Below, piece by piece: positions 36,866-47,715 of a stretch of 64,000 nucleotides of DNA. Within the stretch, counting starts at the first letter, position 1; every line of letters begins with the position of its first letter. The notes below the pieces were generated by a model. The model saw only the letters and a program-made list of their open reading frames with translations. It made no database searches and was not told the origin of the DNA. The DNA is taken from positions 1 through 64,000 of the forward strand of contig CAUYLG010026801.1 of assembly GCA_963573385.1 (NCBI GenBank), written 5' to 3'. This DNA comes from Cacajao melanocephalus (lineage: Eukaryota > Chordata > Mammalia > Primates > Pitheciidae). Made by a program: the position numbers and the translations under genes.

Positions 36866-39682
36866 AGCACTTTAATATGTAATACATGTATTACAGCTCA
36901 CACATATCTTATTTTTACTATGCAGGCATAATGGTTAGTCATTTATATGCATTGCTCTATTTGAAATGTTCTATCAGAATATTTACTAGATTATACTGAA
37001 ATTATCTGTTCATGAGCCTAACTCTCATGTGTGACAGAGACTGTCTTATTGACATACTAGATGCTTAGGAAAATTTATTAAGCTGAGCTGACCTTCTGTA
37101 CCCCTCATTTCTCAGTTGTTTGTTTTTATTCTGTCAAATAAAAATAAGATCATATTTTCTCATCAGGATGAGGAGGATTTTCTTAGTGGGATTTTTTTCT
37201 ATTGATGTTAAAATATATTATGGCATAGTAATTTTTGGTATACGTTTCCTCTATCACAGACCATTGCTATTTCAATTTTATATTTATAGCTTAAATGACT
37301 CACTCAGACACAGTGAACTAAATATATTCCCTCCATAGATTGCTCATAGTGATAAAATAAATGAAAAAAATCATAGATCCTCAGTTCCATGAAATGCTAA
37401 AACATATAGCAAAGACACTGTGTTTGCCAAAATAGCAATCTTTACATTGATCATTGTGAACTTGACTTTAGATCTCTTTAAAAAGCTATGCCTTTTTATG
37501 TTTTTGTATTTGTGTTTGTGATTCAGCTATTAAGATGTTACTCGGCTTTATCAATTTTATCAAACAGAAGGAAAGTTTTTATGATTGAACAGGATTTGCT
37601 AGTCTGTCCTAATCCGTTAATCTAAAAACATCTTTTAAGAATTATTTTCTAAAAGACTGTCACGATGTATCACTTAAAGCTGAGTTTAAAAATCCATTAG
37701 CAGCCCACACTAGGGGCTAATTGCTAGAGTGTAATCTTGGCAACATTTTTATAACTTCTAGAGAAGCCCACATAGCTAAAAGGGTACCTTAATTTATAAT
37801 AATTGTATTCTCGGGGCATTTTGTTCTTAATATATTATAATAGTTTGAATAATAGCATGAGCCACTGGCAAATTATGGAATTATAATCTGTTGAAATGAA
37901 GATCACCTATTAGAATAAACTATGTTTTGAGCTTATATTTGGGGTGAATGAGAGGAGTTACCATTAAACACTCTTCTTTCTATTTCTCATTGATTATTAA
38001 AATGCTCAAGTATCATTCAGTAGGAAGGGAAGGGAACAAAGAGAAAAATAAGAATAAGGAATAAAAAGATCATAAAAGTAAATGCAAACAAGTATAAAAA
38101 TAATCAAGGAACAGAAATTATCAAAGTTTGATGGAAAGTTGTTGTGGACTGCCAAAATGAGGCTAAGGTTAATTAACTGCTTTTGAAAATAACTCTGAAA
38201 CCTCACATCATATTCAATTACATTTTAGTACTAGACACAATAAGAGCCTTGGAAACTTCCACTTATGGATGCTAAACTGTGACAGATTTTCCAATTTCAT
38301 GACTAAATAGCATATTTTAAATCCAGAGTTTAGTGGCCTTGAGGTAATTTGAAATCTTACTTTTAGTCACAGAATAGCCTTTTCTATTTTTGTTTGTTTG
38401 TTTTCTGTGTAATACCACTGCATTATCAAGCAAAGAACCAAGTGATCTAAAGTGGAGATGAGAGGTGGAGAGAGAGACAAAGTTGTTGAGTGACTCCAAG
38501 AACCAGGTGTAATTGGCTAGACACATTGAGACGGAAGGAAGTACTCAAGGTAACATAGACTGTGCTGGAAAAGAGAAAAGCCTAGAAGGAAATTGTACAA
38601 TACATTAGACAATCTAAGTTAGCTGGAACACAGAATTTATGTAAGGGATGGTAAAGAATAAAATAGTAAAGGAAATTTGACTCATGCTGCAGAATGACTC
38701 AAATGCTCAGCTGAGAACATTTTTCACATCAGGCCTTATAGTTGGTGATCAGACCGTGACATAAAGATGCTGGGTAAAGTATTGTGTTTTTAATGTTAAT
38801 TTACCCAGATCTCTGGTGAACCTGCCTCTTGGAGATCTGAATAAACTTGTCCTGTTCCCCTGATTCTCTATATTCTGTGAATGTCTCAATCTTTCCCCAA
38901 CAATTTGTGAATTTCAAAAGCCTGGCATTTCCATTTCTTTGTTCCATTTCTGTCTTCTCTGTTTGTGCAATCTCTGCTTCACCTTATATCTGGAAGAATA
39001 TCAGATTCATCTTCCTTATTTTCCATCAGATAATCTACAACACATCTTTTATATTTTTAGTAACTGCGGATTTAACAGGCCATGCTCTGTGTTTCTTTTT
39101 CTCTACACCCTCCCTACCTCCCATTTCATTCATTTTCTTTCCCCTGCTGAAATGCTGATGCAAACTGACATTTTTGCCCTTAAGGGACTCCCTCACCACC
39201 TTCATGAATTTGCTCATATTCTTGAATAATTAATGTTCAGTAAGATTTAGTCACAGCCTTTTCCTATCTCTGAAACTGTAGTGTAAAGTCAGCAGCCTTT
39301 GGAAGATTCTGGGATATACTTTAGTATCTGCCATTTCATTTATGATACTCCGTTGAAAGAATTAGACTTGTTTTATAAAGGGATGGCCTGGAGCAAGCTT
39401 AGGGCATGATTCTCTTGGGGCTAAAGGAATAAGTGAGATATTACACTTTGTACATGTGTGTGCATACATTGTGCACAAACACACTTTCATATGTGTAGGA
39501 AATGCAATGAATACTTTTGAGAAGCTCTAAGGATTCCATGTGAAATTGGCATTTGGGGTATCATTTTGATAGCCATACAAAATGTGATGTGAATTTTGAT
39601 CTCTTCCTTCTAATCTCACTAGTAATAAGATGTAAGGTTATATTTCTTACTATTTTCTGAAGCAGAGAGTATTTTAACCTCC

Positions 39683-39872
39683 TTTTTGAAATGTTCTTGC
39701 TTCCCCCCACCACCCATTTTTCTCTCTATTGAACAACACTTCAGGATAAAGAAGTTTGAGAAATTAGCCCAATTTATTTCTTCAGCCCTGACAACATTTT
39801 TGGTTGTCTGCCTAGTATCTGTGACTCCACTCCTTATTCTCAGTAGAACTCCTATTGTGCTTGGATATCTCC
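39683..39872 (+). repeat. Unassigned repeat, copy A (partner at 43034-43219)
   Basis: This 190-bp block shares an ordered set of words with 43034-43219: 'aaatgttctt', 'tttttctc', 'attga', 'ttcaggataaagaa', 'atttttggtt', 'cctag', 'tctgtgact' and 'attgtg'. By eye they are about 70% alike, with small indels and the same orientation. I do not recognise the family. It is not Alu, L1 3' end, L2 or MIR. Confidence 0.7.
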
Positions 39873-40479
39873 CAAGACAACCCCCATTCTAGGGATGGAA
39901 TATTGTTAAAATGAGTTAATCTTATTAATCCTATTCCTCTTTCCTTGAGTTAGGGATTGACTGGCCTAAACCAATTTGCCCAATTTGAAGAGTGGTCTGC
40001 AATGACCAGGTTTGAAGTGTTCATGCATTTAAAGAAGTATATACCATGGAGGTTTTGGGAGAATAAAATAAATAAATAAAACAGAGTATAGAAAACCAGC
40101 ATTACTCTTCCTATAGGGCGTAAACAAGGTTATGTGTATATAATCATCATTATTATACTGGAAGCCATCCTATGACCACAAAAGTTAGCAAATTTCTGAT
40201 GAAGCCATTACAGAGCTCGGCTGATCATTGATAGCCATTTTAAACCACCAGATAATGTAACCCTAATTTGCTCTAACTATGGATTCTTGTTAAATGAGCC
40301 AATATTTTCCCATACACTTTAAGCCATTTATTTCCTCTTTTTAAATCAGCCTAGATGTTTGTCTATTATTTTAATCTATAATTTCAGCTATTGCTTATTT
40401 TTATCTCATTGGCCCGTAGACCCTATAATTTTATCACATTATTTCCGATGTTCTACTTCCTATATATTTTATCCCTGTA
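39873..40479. other. Unique AT-rich sequence
   Basis: Nothing recognised apart from a short A-rich run of AAAT units at 40064-40083. Confidence 0.5.
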
Positions 40480-41315
40480 TTTGGCATTACCATCTACTTT
40501 GTCACAGAGAAAGAAACCTTTGATTTTCTCCTTCCTCTTCCCCTTTCCTTTTCACATCCCACTGATCACACTACATCTTACTGATTCAACTTCTATATAT
40601 CACTTAAATTTATACTATCTTCCTATACCTACTTCAACTGGCTTGCTTCATGCCACAGTCATTCTTTACATGGATTGTTACAATAGATGTCAATCACTCT
40701 CTCAGCCTTTCATCTCTTCCCCAGCAATACAATCTCCAAGCTGATTCCAAGAGGAACTTCCTAAAATAAAATATTGGCATACGATCTTCCTGCTTAAAAT
40801 TTGTAGGCAATTTCTTATCCCTTGAGGATAAAGTTCCAAGTCTTTTGCATGACATCTATGACATTTTTTCTTTTACCTTGTATACCTTGCCTAGGTTATT
40901 GCTGTATGAATCCTCTGTCCCAATCATAAAAAATTTGTAAAAATTCTCTAAATACGACATTTTCTCACAACTTATGGACTTAACAAATTCACCTCCTTCT
41001 ATGCAATCCTTCTAATTTATAGTTTTATATGGCACACTTTTTTTTTAAGCCTCTAGGAGTGTCATTGAATACCTTTTAGGTAATTTCTAACCTAACAGTC
41101 CTTAGAAAGCACTAGTCCTTTCTCTACAGGTTCTCATAAGTGTCATTCCATGCTTCTATTAGTGCATCTAACAAGACAAATTCTAGTATTTTCTTGTTTG
41201 TTTTTCTACCAAACTCTGAACACTTGGAGCTAAGCGCCATTTGTCATTGTATTTCTGGTATTCTCATTGTGCCTGGTACATAGTAGACAAGCAATATTTG
41301 TTTTCGAATGAATAG
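40480..41315 (+). mobile_element. L2 3' region through its terminus, sense
   Basis: Diverged but ordered L2 signals: 'tgccacagtcattctttaca', 'gaggataaagttccaagtct', 'catgacatctatgacatttt', 'tacctccttct'-like text near 40990, then 'accaaactctgaacacttgg', 'catttgtcattgtatttctg' and 'attgtgcctggtacatagta'. It ends at an L2-like tail 'ttgttttcgaatgaatag' near 41315. The 117-codon frame at 40391-40744 is partly L2-derived. Confidence 0.75.
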
Positions 41316-41792
41316 TAAGAAAGACAATTGCTAATGTAAAGTGTAGAAGAAATCCATATATGATGTCAAACCAACTTGCTGGAAAAGAAGGTTTCAGAGT
41401 TAACTGTTTTCGTTTGCAATTGTGTTTGTGATAACACATGGCCAGTTTTGTGTTTGCTTTGATTGTTTTGTTTTTAAATTATATACTTGAGATCTTGATT
41501 TCTAGTTTTATATTCTTTTTCTTCTTTAGTATGTATTCAGTAATAAAAATTATTAAGCTGGATTTGTCTTAATTATTTAAGTCACAATCAGGAAAACACT
41601 TGAAATAACATTTTTAACCAAAATTACATATTATCTGATGTTAAATTAAAACATATTATATTTGATTTAAGGGAAGAGTATAAAACGTAGAGGTAGACTG
41701 AAATTAGATGATTTTCTATTGGTTATTTTTGGCAGATAAGGTTTTGCAATTATCAGTAAAAGCTAGGGTGTAGAGTAACAAAACATACACAC
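41316..41792. other. Unique AT-rich sequence
   Basis: Nothing recognised between the L2 terminus and the THE1/MST LTR. Confidence 0.5.
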
Positions 41793-42171
41793 TGATATGG
41801 TTAGGGTTTGTGTTACCACCTAAGTCTCATTTTGAATTGTAATCTCCCCAATCCCCATGTGTCAAGGGAGAGACCAGGTGGAGGTAATGGAAACATGGGA
41901 GCAGTTTCTCCCATGCTGTTTTCTTAATAGTGAGTGACTTCTCACAAGATTTGATGGTTTTATAAGGGACTCTTTACCTTTTGCTTTGCACTTCTCCTTC
42001 CTGCTGCCTTGTGAAGAAGGTGCTTTGCTTCTCCTTTGCCTTCCTCCATGACTGTAAGTTTCCTAAGGCCTCCACAGCTATTCTGCACTGTGAATAGTCA
42101 ATTAAACCTCTTTCCTTTATAAATTACCCAGTCTCAGGCAGTTCTTTATAGCAGTATGAAGGTGGAATAAT

Positions 42172-42174
<3 letters not shown>
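41793..42174 (+). mobile_element. THE1/MST-type MaLR solo LTR, sense, complete
   Basis: Begins 'tgatatggttagggtttgtg' and continues 'tttgaattgtaatctcccca', 'gatttgatggttttataagg', 'tgcacttctccttcctgctg', 'gtaagtttcctaaggcctcc' and 'tcaattaaacctctttcctt' (ATTAAA polyadenylation signal), ending 'gaaggtggaataataca'. The full length of about 380 bp with both ends and no internal region makes it a solo LTR. ACAC-rich flanks on both sides fit a 5-bp target duplication. Confidence 0.95.

Positions 42175-42203
<29 letters not shown>
42172..42203. repeat. (CA)n microsatellite
   Basis: Two CA runs split by 'tata', directly at the 3' edge of the THE1/MST LTR, possibly grown from its ACAC-type target duplication. 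Confidence 0.9.
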
Positions 42204-42259
42204 TCCTCCAAATCTCAGAGCACTAACAATATAGAACTATACTTCTCACTCATGCTACA

Positions 42260-42570
42260 AGCCCCATGCTTGTGAAAAAACTCCATTATCACCTAGTCGG
42301 CCAGTCAGGGATCCAGACTAATAAAACACCCCTATCCTGGAGGTCCATCACCGGAAACGGAAACGTGGGCTTTGATAAGAGCAACAACATGGAAGGAGAG
42401 AATGGATAATTATACAAATGTTTTTTATAGCCTCAACCAGAAATGACATACTTCATTTTGACCACAATTCAGTGGCTGGGACTAGTTACATGGTCTTGCC
42501 TAACTGCCAAGGGGGCTGAAAACATGAGGGAGTACATGGGATAGTCAGTATTTCTTTATGCCACAGTATC
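42260..42570 (-). mobile_element. Possible ancient repeat, family unknown
   Basis: 'gggatccagactaataaaac', 'tccatcaccggaaacggaaa' and 'catggtcttgcctaactgcc' plus 'aagggggctgaaaacatg' resemble a widespread old mammalian repeat I cannot name with certainty. It contains three CpGs near 42351-42365. Treat as tentative. Confidence 0.35.
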
Positions 42571-42714
42571 ATGGTACCTGTTTCAGAGATGAACTATAGC
42601 AATCCAGTCTTGGAAAAGTTAGGAAAATTTTTACAGCATCAGAGAGAGAAAGTATAGACCTTTTATGTATTTCTTTCCAGTAGGTAATACTGCTTTTCAT
42701 TTGAAACTTAAATT

Positions 42715-42965
42715 TTAGAACTTCATTATTTATGGTTTCTTCTTATTCATGGTTTCACTTTCTGTGGTTTCAGCTACCTCTGGTGAAGCATGGTCTGAAA
42801 ACATTTATGGAAAATTCCAGAAATAAACAATTCATAGTTTTAAATTGTGCACCATTCTGAGTAGCATACAAAATCTCTTACTATCCCATCCCATCTCTCC
42901 TGGGATGCAAATCATCCCTTTGTCCAGCAGATCCACATTCTGAAATAAAATACCCTTTGCTTTGG
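42715..42965 (+). mobile_element. Tigger-type (TcMar) DNA transposon 5' fragment
   Basis: 'gtggtttcagctacctctgg', 'aaaattccagaaataaacaa', 'ttcatagttttaaattgtgc', 'accattctgagtagcataca' and 'aaatcatccctttgtccagc' match the 5' non-coding part of a Tigger/pogo-like element. It ends before the transposase start. Group likely, subfamily not assigned. Confidence 0.65.
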
Positions 42966-43033
42966 AAAGTAGTAAGAAAAAGAAACTTTTAACCACATTC
43001 TATTACTAGTAAAAAGGGTACATTGAATCTGTC

Positions 43034-43219
43034 TTTTTAAAATGTTCTTATCTCTTCTATTTTAGATTTTTCTCCCCATTGAGCAAAGATTCAGGATAAA
43101 GAAATTTCAAAAATTATCTGTTTCTTTTTTCCACCATGCCAATATTTTTGGTTTTCTTCCTAGCCTCTGTGACTTTACTTCTCATTCTCAATAGAACCCT
43201 GATTGTGTTTGTTCCTTTC
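43034..43219 (+). repeat. Unassigned repeat, copy B (partner at 39683-39872)
   Basis: Same orientation and order of shared words as copy A, including the exact 14-mer 'ttcaggataaagaa'. It lies 70 bp after the Tigger fragment and 215 bp before a MaLR LTR, so it may be part of a longer unrecognised element. Confidence 0.7.
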
Positions 43220-43434
43220 AAAATGAAACTAAATATTTTTATTATTTTAGTATTTAATCAAACTGCAACTTGATATATTGTTATAAACTATATTTTATAT
43301 TTTTTCAAAATTACCAAAAATTTTACCAGCAAAATTTATTAAATATTTCTTCGTTTCTAACATCCCTGACCTCCATTCCCCTACCACATTCTGTGTGTAC
43401 TTCAATATTTAACCTAAATGTCACATTTAGTTTG

Positions 43435-43925
43435 GGCTACTGTAACAAAGTGCTATAAACTTGGTGGTGTATAAACAACAAGAATTTATTTCTCAGAGTT
43501 CTGGAAGCCACAAGTCTGGGCTGATGGTTTTAACATGGCTGGATTCTGAGAAGGGCCTTCTTGCAGGTTTGAGACTACTAACTTCTCTTTGTACGTATGT
43601 TCACGTGGCAGAAAGAGAGCAAGAGAGGTTTCTGAAGTCTTATTTCTTCTAGAGACAGGTTCTTGATACATTGCCCAGGCTGATGTTGAATTCCTGGGCT
43701 TACACAGTCCTTCCTCCTCAGCTTCCTGAGTAGCTGGGACTAAAGGTGTTTACCACCACAAGCAGCTTCGGGGTCCCTTTTATACAAGCAGTAATTCCAT
43801 GCGTGAGGGATTCACCCTCAAAACCGAATCACCTCCCAAAAGCTCCACCTCCAAATACCATCATGTTGGGGGCTAGGTTTCAACACAGAACTTTTGGGGG
43901 ATATAAACATTCCATCCTTAATACT
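43435..43925 (-). mobile_element. MaLR-type LTR (MLT1-like), antisense, interrupted by an Alu monomer
   Basis: The outer parts read 'tttgggctactgtaacaaag', 'agaatttatttctcagagtt' and 'ctggaagccacaagtctggg', then after the interruption 'cttttatacaagcagtaatt', 'ccgaatcacctcccaaaagc', 'tccacctccaaataccatca' and 'gggctaggtttcaacacaga'. This is reversed MaLR LTR order. The Alu monomer at about 43643-43770 splits it in two. Confidence 0.8.
43643..43770 (-). mobile_element. Alu monomer inside the MaLR LTR, antisense
   Basis: 'tctagagacaggttcttgat', 'acattgcccaggctgatgtt', 'gaattcctgggcttacacag' and 'gagtagctgggactaaaggt' is one Alu arm, reversed, with no second arm. Being inserted in the LTR, it must be younger than it. 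Confidence 0.75.
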
Positions 43926-44334
43926 GATTTAAGGGGCCACTGGTTATGAAATAGTTTAATTTGGAGTTTTTAATATGATCTGTATTTTTATATTTGTAAA
44001 CAAGTCATATTAATGTGCTTGCTATTGTGTAAGTGATTTAGTATTATGGATTGTTTGTGTAACATTTCTGACAACAAATGCTTGGGTTTTTTAAATTCTT
44101 TTTTCCACACCGACTTATTCTCAACTTTGTAAACAAATATCAACTAGGTGACCTACAGTTGAATTTGATTTTTATACTACATGGAGTTAGCACAGACCCT
44201 ACCGATGAAGTTCTTAGTCTCACAAGACTGCACCCACTTCATTTGCCAATCACAGTTATTCAAGGCCTAGGGTACCCACATCTTTAAGGTACCCACACTT
44301 TTGTTCGACTTTGCTACAAAGTCAAGGGTTACCA

Positions 44335-44484
44335 AAGCTCCCTTATCAGGTTTGAGAATTTACTAGGAACAACTCAGACAACTCAGAAAACATTTTACTT
44401 ATTACTGACTTATTGTAAAAATATTATAAAAATACAAATAAATGGCCAGGTTGAAGAGGTATATAGAGCAAGTCTGTCACTAAA
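44335..44484 (-). mobile_element. Older ERV/MaLR-class LTR, antisense, first half
   Basis: 'caggtttgagaatttactag', 'gaacaactcagacaactcag' and 'aaaacattttacttattact' match one side of a decayed ERVL/MaLR-class LTR. The rest resumes at 44965. Subfamily not assigned. Confidence 0.6.
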
Positions 44485-44963
44485 GAAAACTGGATCCATT
44501 TGCCCACACACAATGGAAAGCCGAACACCAAAGCGCTGGGTTTTAGAAGTGAGAAAGATTTATTATGAGTCAGCTGAGAAGAAGACAAGAGGAAACACTC
44601 AGATCTGTCTCCCCAAGCTGTGGGCTGGGCCAGGTTTTATAGGCATAGGGTATGAGATGTGATCTAATTGGATCTTGCAGTGAAATGATGCTGGGAGGCA
44701 GGATCTCACTGGATCATGCCATGTGGTAACACCAGGGCTTGATCTGATTGGATTCTGGATCTTGCCATCCTGTGTCTGCCTTTTAATACAGTCCTTGCGC
44801 CTTGGTCCAGCACTTAGGTTCTGCCCATGGTTGCATTTTTGGTTCACCTGGGTATGCTTCAAACTGCAGGTCCATGGGACTGCAAAACAACTTACAACCT
44901 TGTTACATAAAAGTTAAACCAGACTGGTCTGCTGGAGTTCCAGTTCCAGGATCTCCAACATAG
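44485..44963 (-). mobile_element. ERV LTR nested in an older LTR, antisense
   Basis: On the minus strand it starts TGTTGGAGATCC at 44963. It has a TATA box in 'tgcctataaaacctgg' near 44640 and an AATAAA in 'cataataaatctttctcact' near 44560, and then a U5 segment to about 44485. The spacing between TATA box and polyadenylation signal (about 75 bp) and the TG start are those of an ERV1-type LTR. It separates two halves of an older LTR. The 87-codon minus-strand frame at 44599-44862 lies within U3 and is not a gene. Confidence 0.75.
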
Positions 44964-44964
44964 G

Positions 44965-45430
44965 ATTTCTCTTGGATCTTGGGACATATGGATGCATTTA
45001 CCAACACAGAAGTGCAGTGAACCCCATCATCTGGAGGTTGTTTTGCCACATAGGCATAATATATTATTAATTCAACCTCCTGACCCCCTCTCCTTTCTGG
45101 TGTTTGGAGGTGGGGTCAAAAGTTCCAGGCTTCTAATCAAGGTTTAGTCTTTTGGCAACCAAGACTGGTGAAGCCAGTGTACAGGACTGCTAAGACTTGC
45201 CTCAGAGCAGAAAACTCTTCTATTACTCACAAAATTCCAAGGAATGTAGGAGCTCTTGTCAGGAACCAGGGCAAAGATCAAATACTATAACAATAGATGC
45301 TCCTACCCCCATGATCACTCCAGATATTACAAAGCTTTTAGGAACTCTAGATCTTTGCCAGAAACTAGAGGCAAAAGATCAAATATATATTACTTATTCT
45401 AGCATAATATCACATTTGTATGAAGAAGAA
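44965..45430 (-). mobile_element. Older ERV/MaLR-class LTR, antisense, second half
   Basis: Continues the element begun at 44335: 'tatggatgcatttaccaaca', 'gttccaggcttctaatcaag', 'tcacaaaattccaaggaatg', 'taggagctcttgtcaggaac' and 'cagggcaaagatcaaatac'. The last module is repeated once more at about 45330-45390 ('gcttttaggaactctagatc'), a tandem module seen in this LTR type. Confidence 0.6.
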
Positions 45431-45627
45431 TGGATTATTTGGCTAGGTGTTTTTGAGTATTAGATTTATAATTTCACTGAGAAACTGGATCTAATTTTGG
45501 TTCAAACCTAATTAAATTAGATTTAGGACATGTGCATCTTTAGGCAGCCTGCTATAGTATTACATATGAGCAATTACATTAAAATAGTAATACTTTAAAC
45601 ATCATACCAGATTACATTTTCCTAAAA

Positions 45628-45994
45628 TCCTATATATATATATCCTATGTGTATATATATATCCTATATATATATATCCTATGTGTATATATATCTCCTA
45701 TATATATATATATCCTATATATATCTCCTATATATATATATCCTATATATATCTCCTATATATATATATCCTATATATATCTCCTATATATATATATCCT
45801 ATATATATATCTCCTATATATATATATCCTATATATATATCTCCTATATATATATCTCCTATATATATATCTCCTATATATATATCTCCTATATGTATAT
45901 CTCCTATATGTATATCTCCTATATGTATATCTCCTATATATATATATCCTATATGTATATATCCTATATATATATATCCTATATATATATATCC

Positions 45995-46005
<11 letters not shown>
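45628..46005. repeat. TA-rich minisatellite with TCC spacers
   Basis: About 380 bp made of 'cctatatatata'-type units of 10-14 bases, alternating between 'tatatatcc' and 'tatatctcc' forms, with a few GTAT variants near 45651, 45685 and 45895-45930. There is almost no G on the plus strand. No frame contains a stop over long stretches, which creates false frames of 88-174 codons on both strands. TA runs can extrude cruciforms. Confidence 0.95.

Positions 46006-46037
<32 letters not shown>
46005..46037. repeat. (AC)n microsatellite
   Basis: About 16 uninterrupted CA units directly joined to the TA-rich minisatellite, making a compound TA/CA tract that can adopt non-B forms. Confidence 0.95.
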
Positions 46038-47505
46038 TTATATAGTTTACTCCATTTATATGGTACTTAGTTTATCATTGCTTTATTCCTATTCTCTGAA
46101 GTCTGTAGTGATCTTAAAATATCTCTTTAAAAAGTTGGAAGTGTGTGACATTTCTCAATGTGATCAAATTTAATTCATTTATATTCTAAAGTTCCAAAAT
46201 GATTTCTTGTACTGAAAGCCAATGTTAAAGGCTATTTCCTTGGATTTTGGGTTAATTCTTGATTCCAAGTGGAGTTTTGTGCAACTTGTTTTAAAGCATT
46301 TGTGATTTCTGTTTCTAGTTGAACAACTGTTTTCCTCTTTTACATATGAACTGTTATTTACCTCATAATGTCAAACCTCTGGCAATATTTTCTTTACTGG
46401 ACAATCTAACAACCGTATTCTAATAGTTATAGTCTTCCTCCCTTCACGCCCCTCATCTTTCCATTTCAATGATCTTTTCACTATTTTTATTACAAAAATG
46501 TTTTATACATCAATATTCTGATATTTTTATTGCTCATGAAGACATTTCTTTACTGGTCATTAATCCAGGTTTTCATGGAGTAAATAAACGACTCCTCCAC
46601 ATTTTCAACTTTCTCCTTTACCAGACGGTCCAGTTGATTTCACGTTGCTGAGATACTGAGGTATAGCAGTCATATATTTTCATGTGTGAAATGGAACAAT
46701 CCTGAACTATCACCCATCTGAGTTTCCATCTTTCATTCCTCTGCTCTTGGTCAGTACTCTTGGTGCCAGAAAAGAACTTTCAAAATATATCTGCTACATG
46801 AAAACCATACTACAGTTCTCACTGAAAGAGCTATCCTAGTATCAGTCAGATGTTCACAATGTAACAAGAATAGCAGTGTGTACTCAACATAAACCTGAAA
46901 ATTCCTAAAAAATAGTACTTGTAGACCAAGAGTAAAGCCTTAATAATTTTCTGTTTATATTCTGTCAATGTGGGTCATGATAATTCACAAAGATAGCCAG
47001 AGTCACAAACAAACAAAAATCCTTTAAAATAACATTTTTGGAGTTGAAAAGTTATATTGGATTTTTATATTTGTTTATAGAATGCATACAGTAAAGCTGC
47101 AGAAGGTATAAATATCCCCAAGTTCAGTTCTAAAGGCATATATGTAAGTCAAGAAGCCAAGTTCATAACCATTTCAGTGCAAGTTGAGCAAGTAACGTAA
47201 CTGCGTGATTTAACATTGATATAGTCCAGTTCCAACACTACTTAGCCCAGAATTGAAAAGGAGTTAAACAAAAATCCAAAACCTCTCCTGAACAAATTTA
47301 GACACCCTGAGCCCCTATGAAACTGCAACCAGAAAATAGTGTAGGATTTTGTGGGAAGTTGAAGGGGATGTAATCAGGGATTGAGGGCCACTCTAAAGCT
47401 GCTTTTAACTAAGTCTGTAGGGTAATCTGAAAACTAGATCCTCCAGCCTAGTGCTGGGTATATGCTAAACCCCAGTTTTAATTTACAACCCATAAGATAG
47501 TTTCC

Positions 47506-47715
47506 TTGGCAGTGATTCATAAATCTCCATTTCATCCGGACAACTGCTGCATGATAATGGCGCTTTCTCTGGAGCAGCTTCTATCTCTACTAAACCGGCT
47601 TCTCAGACCACGAAGGCTTCCGCTTAGAGAATACCACCCAATGCCAGTCTTAATGCATAGCCTTATTGAAAATGTGCTGGTGCCTCACATCGTTATGCAG
47701 GTCCATGGTCATTAA
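47506..47715 (+). other. CpG-clustered block with a 69-codon open frame
   Basis: Six CpGs fall within about 180 bases (47535-47692) in a window where CpG is rare, and GC is close to half. A Met-started frame of 69 codons covers it and encodes a Leu/Arg-rich segment (LEQLLSLLNRLLRPRRLPL). I do not recognise the protein, and no splice sites, poly-A or second exon were identified. It could be a conserved non-coding element, a retrocopy fragment or chance. Confidence 0.3.

Larger units (their letters stand above)
32346..39682. other. Repeat-poor interval of about 7.3 kb
   Basis: Only two short ancient fragments (L2 near 35.1 kb, MIR near 36.8 kb) were recognised. There is no Alu, L1, LTR or DNA transposon. 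No frame looks coding: the best are a 103-codon frame at 38847-39158 and a 94-codon frame at 35298-35582, neither with motifs. See the findings for why this gap may matter. Confidence 0.55.

Noticed and set aside
40391..40744. 117-codon plus-strand frame
   Set aside because: It runs into the pyrimidine-rich 5' side of an antique L2 sense fragment. Serine/leucine/proline bias reflects composition.
45647..46173. Open frames of 88-174 codons on both strands, Tyr/Ile-rich
   Set aside because: They are translations of the TA/TCC minisatellite and CA repeat, which lack stop codons in several frames. Overlap on both strands confirms it is a sequence-composition effect.
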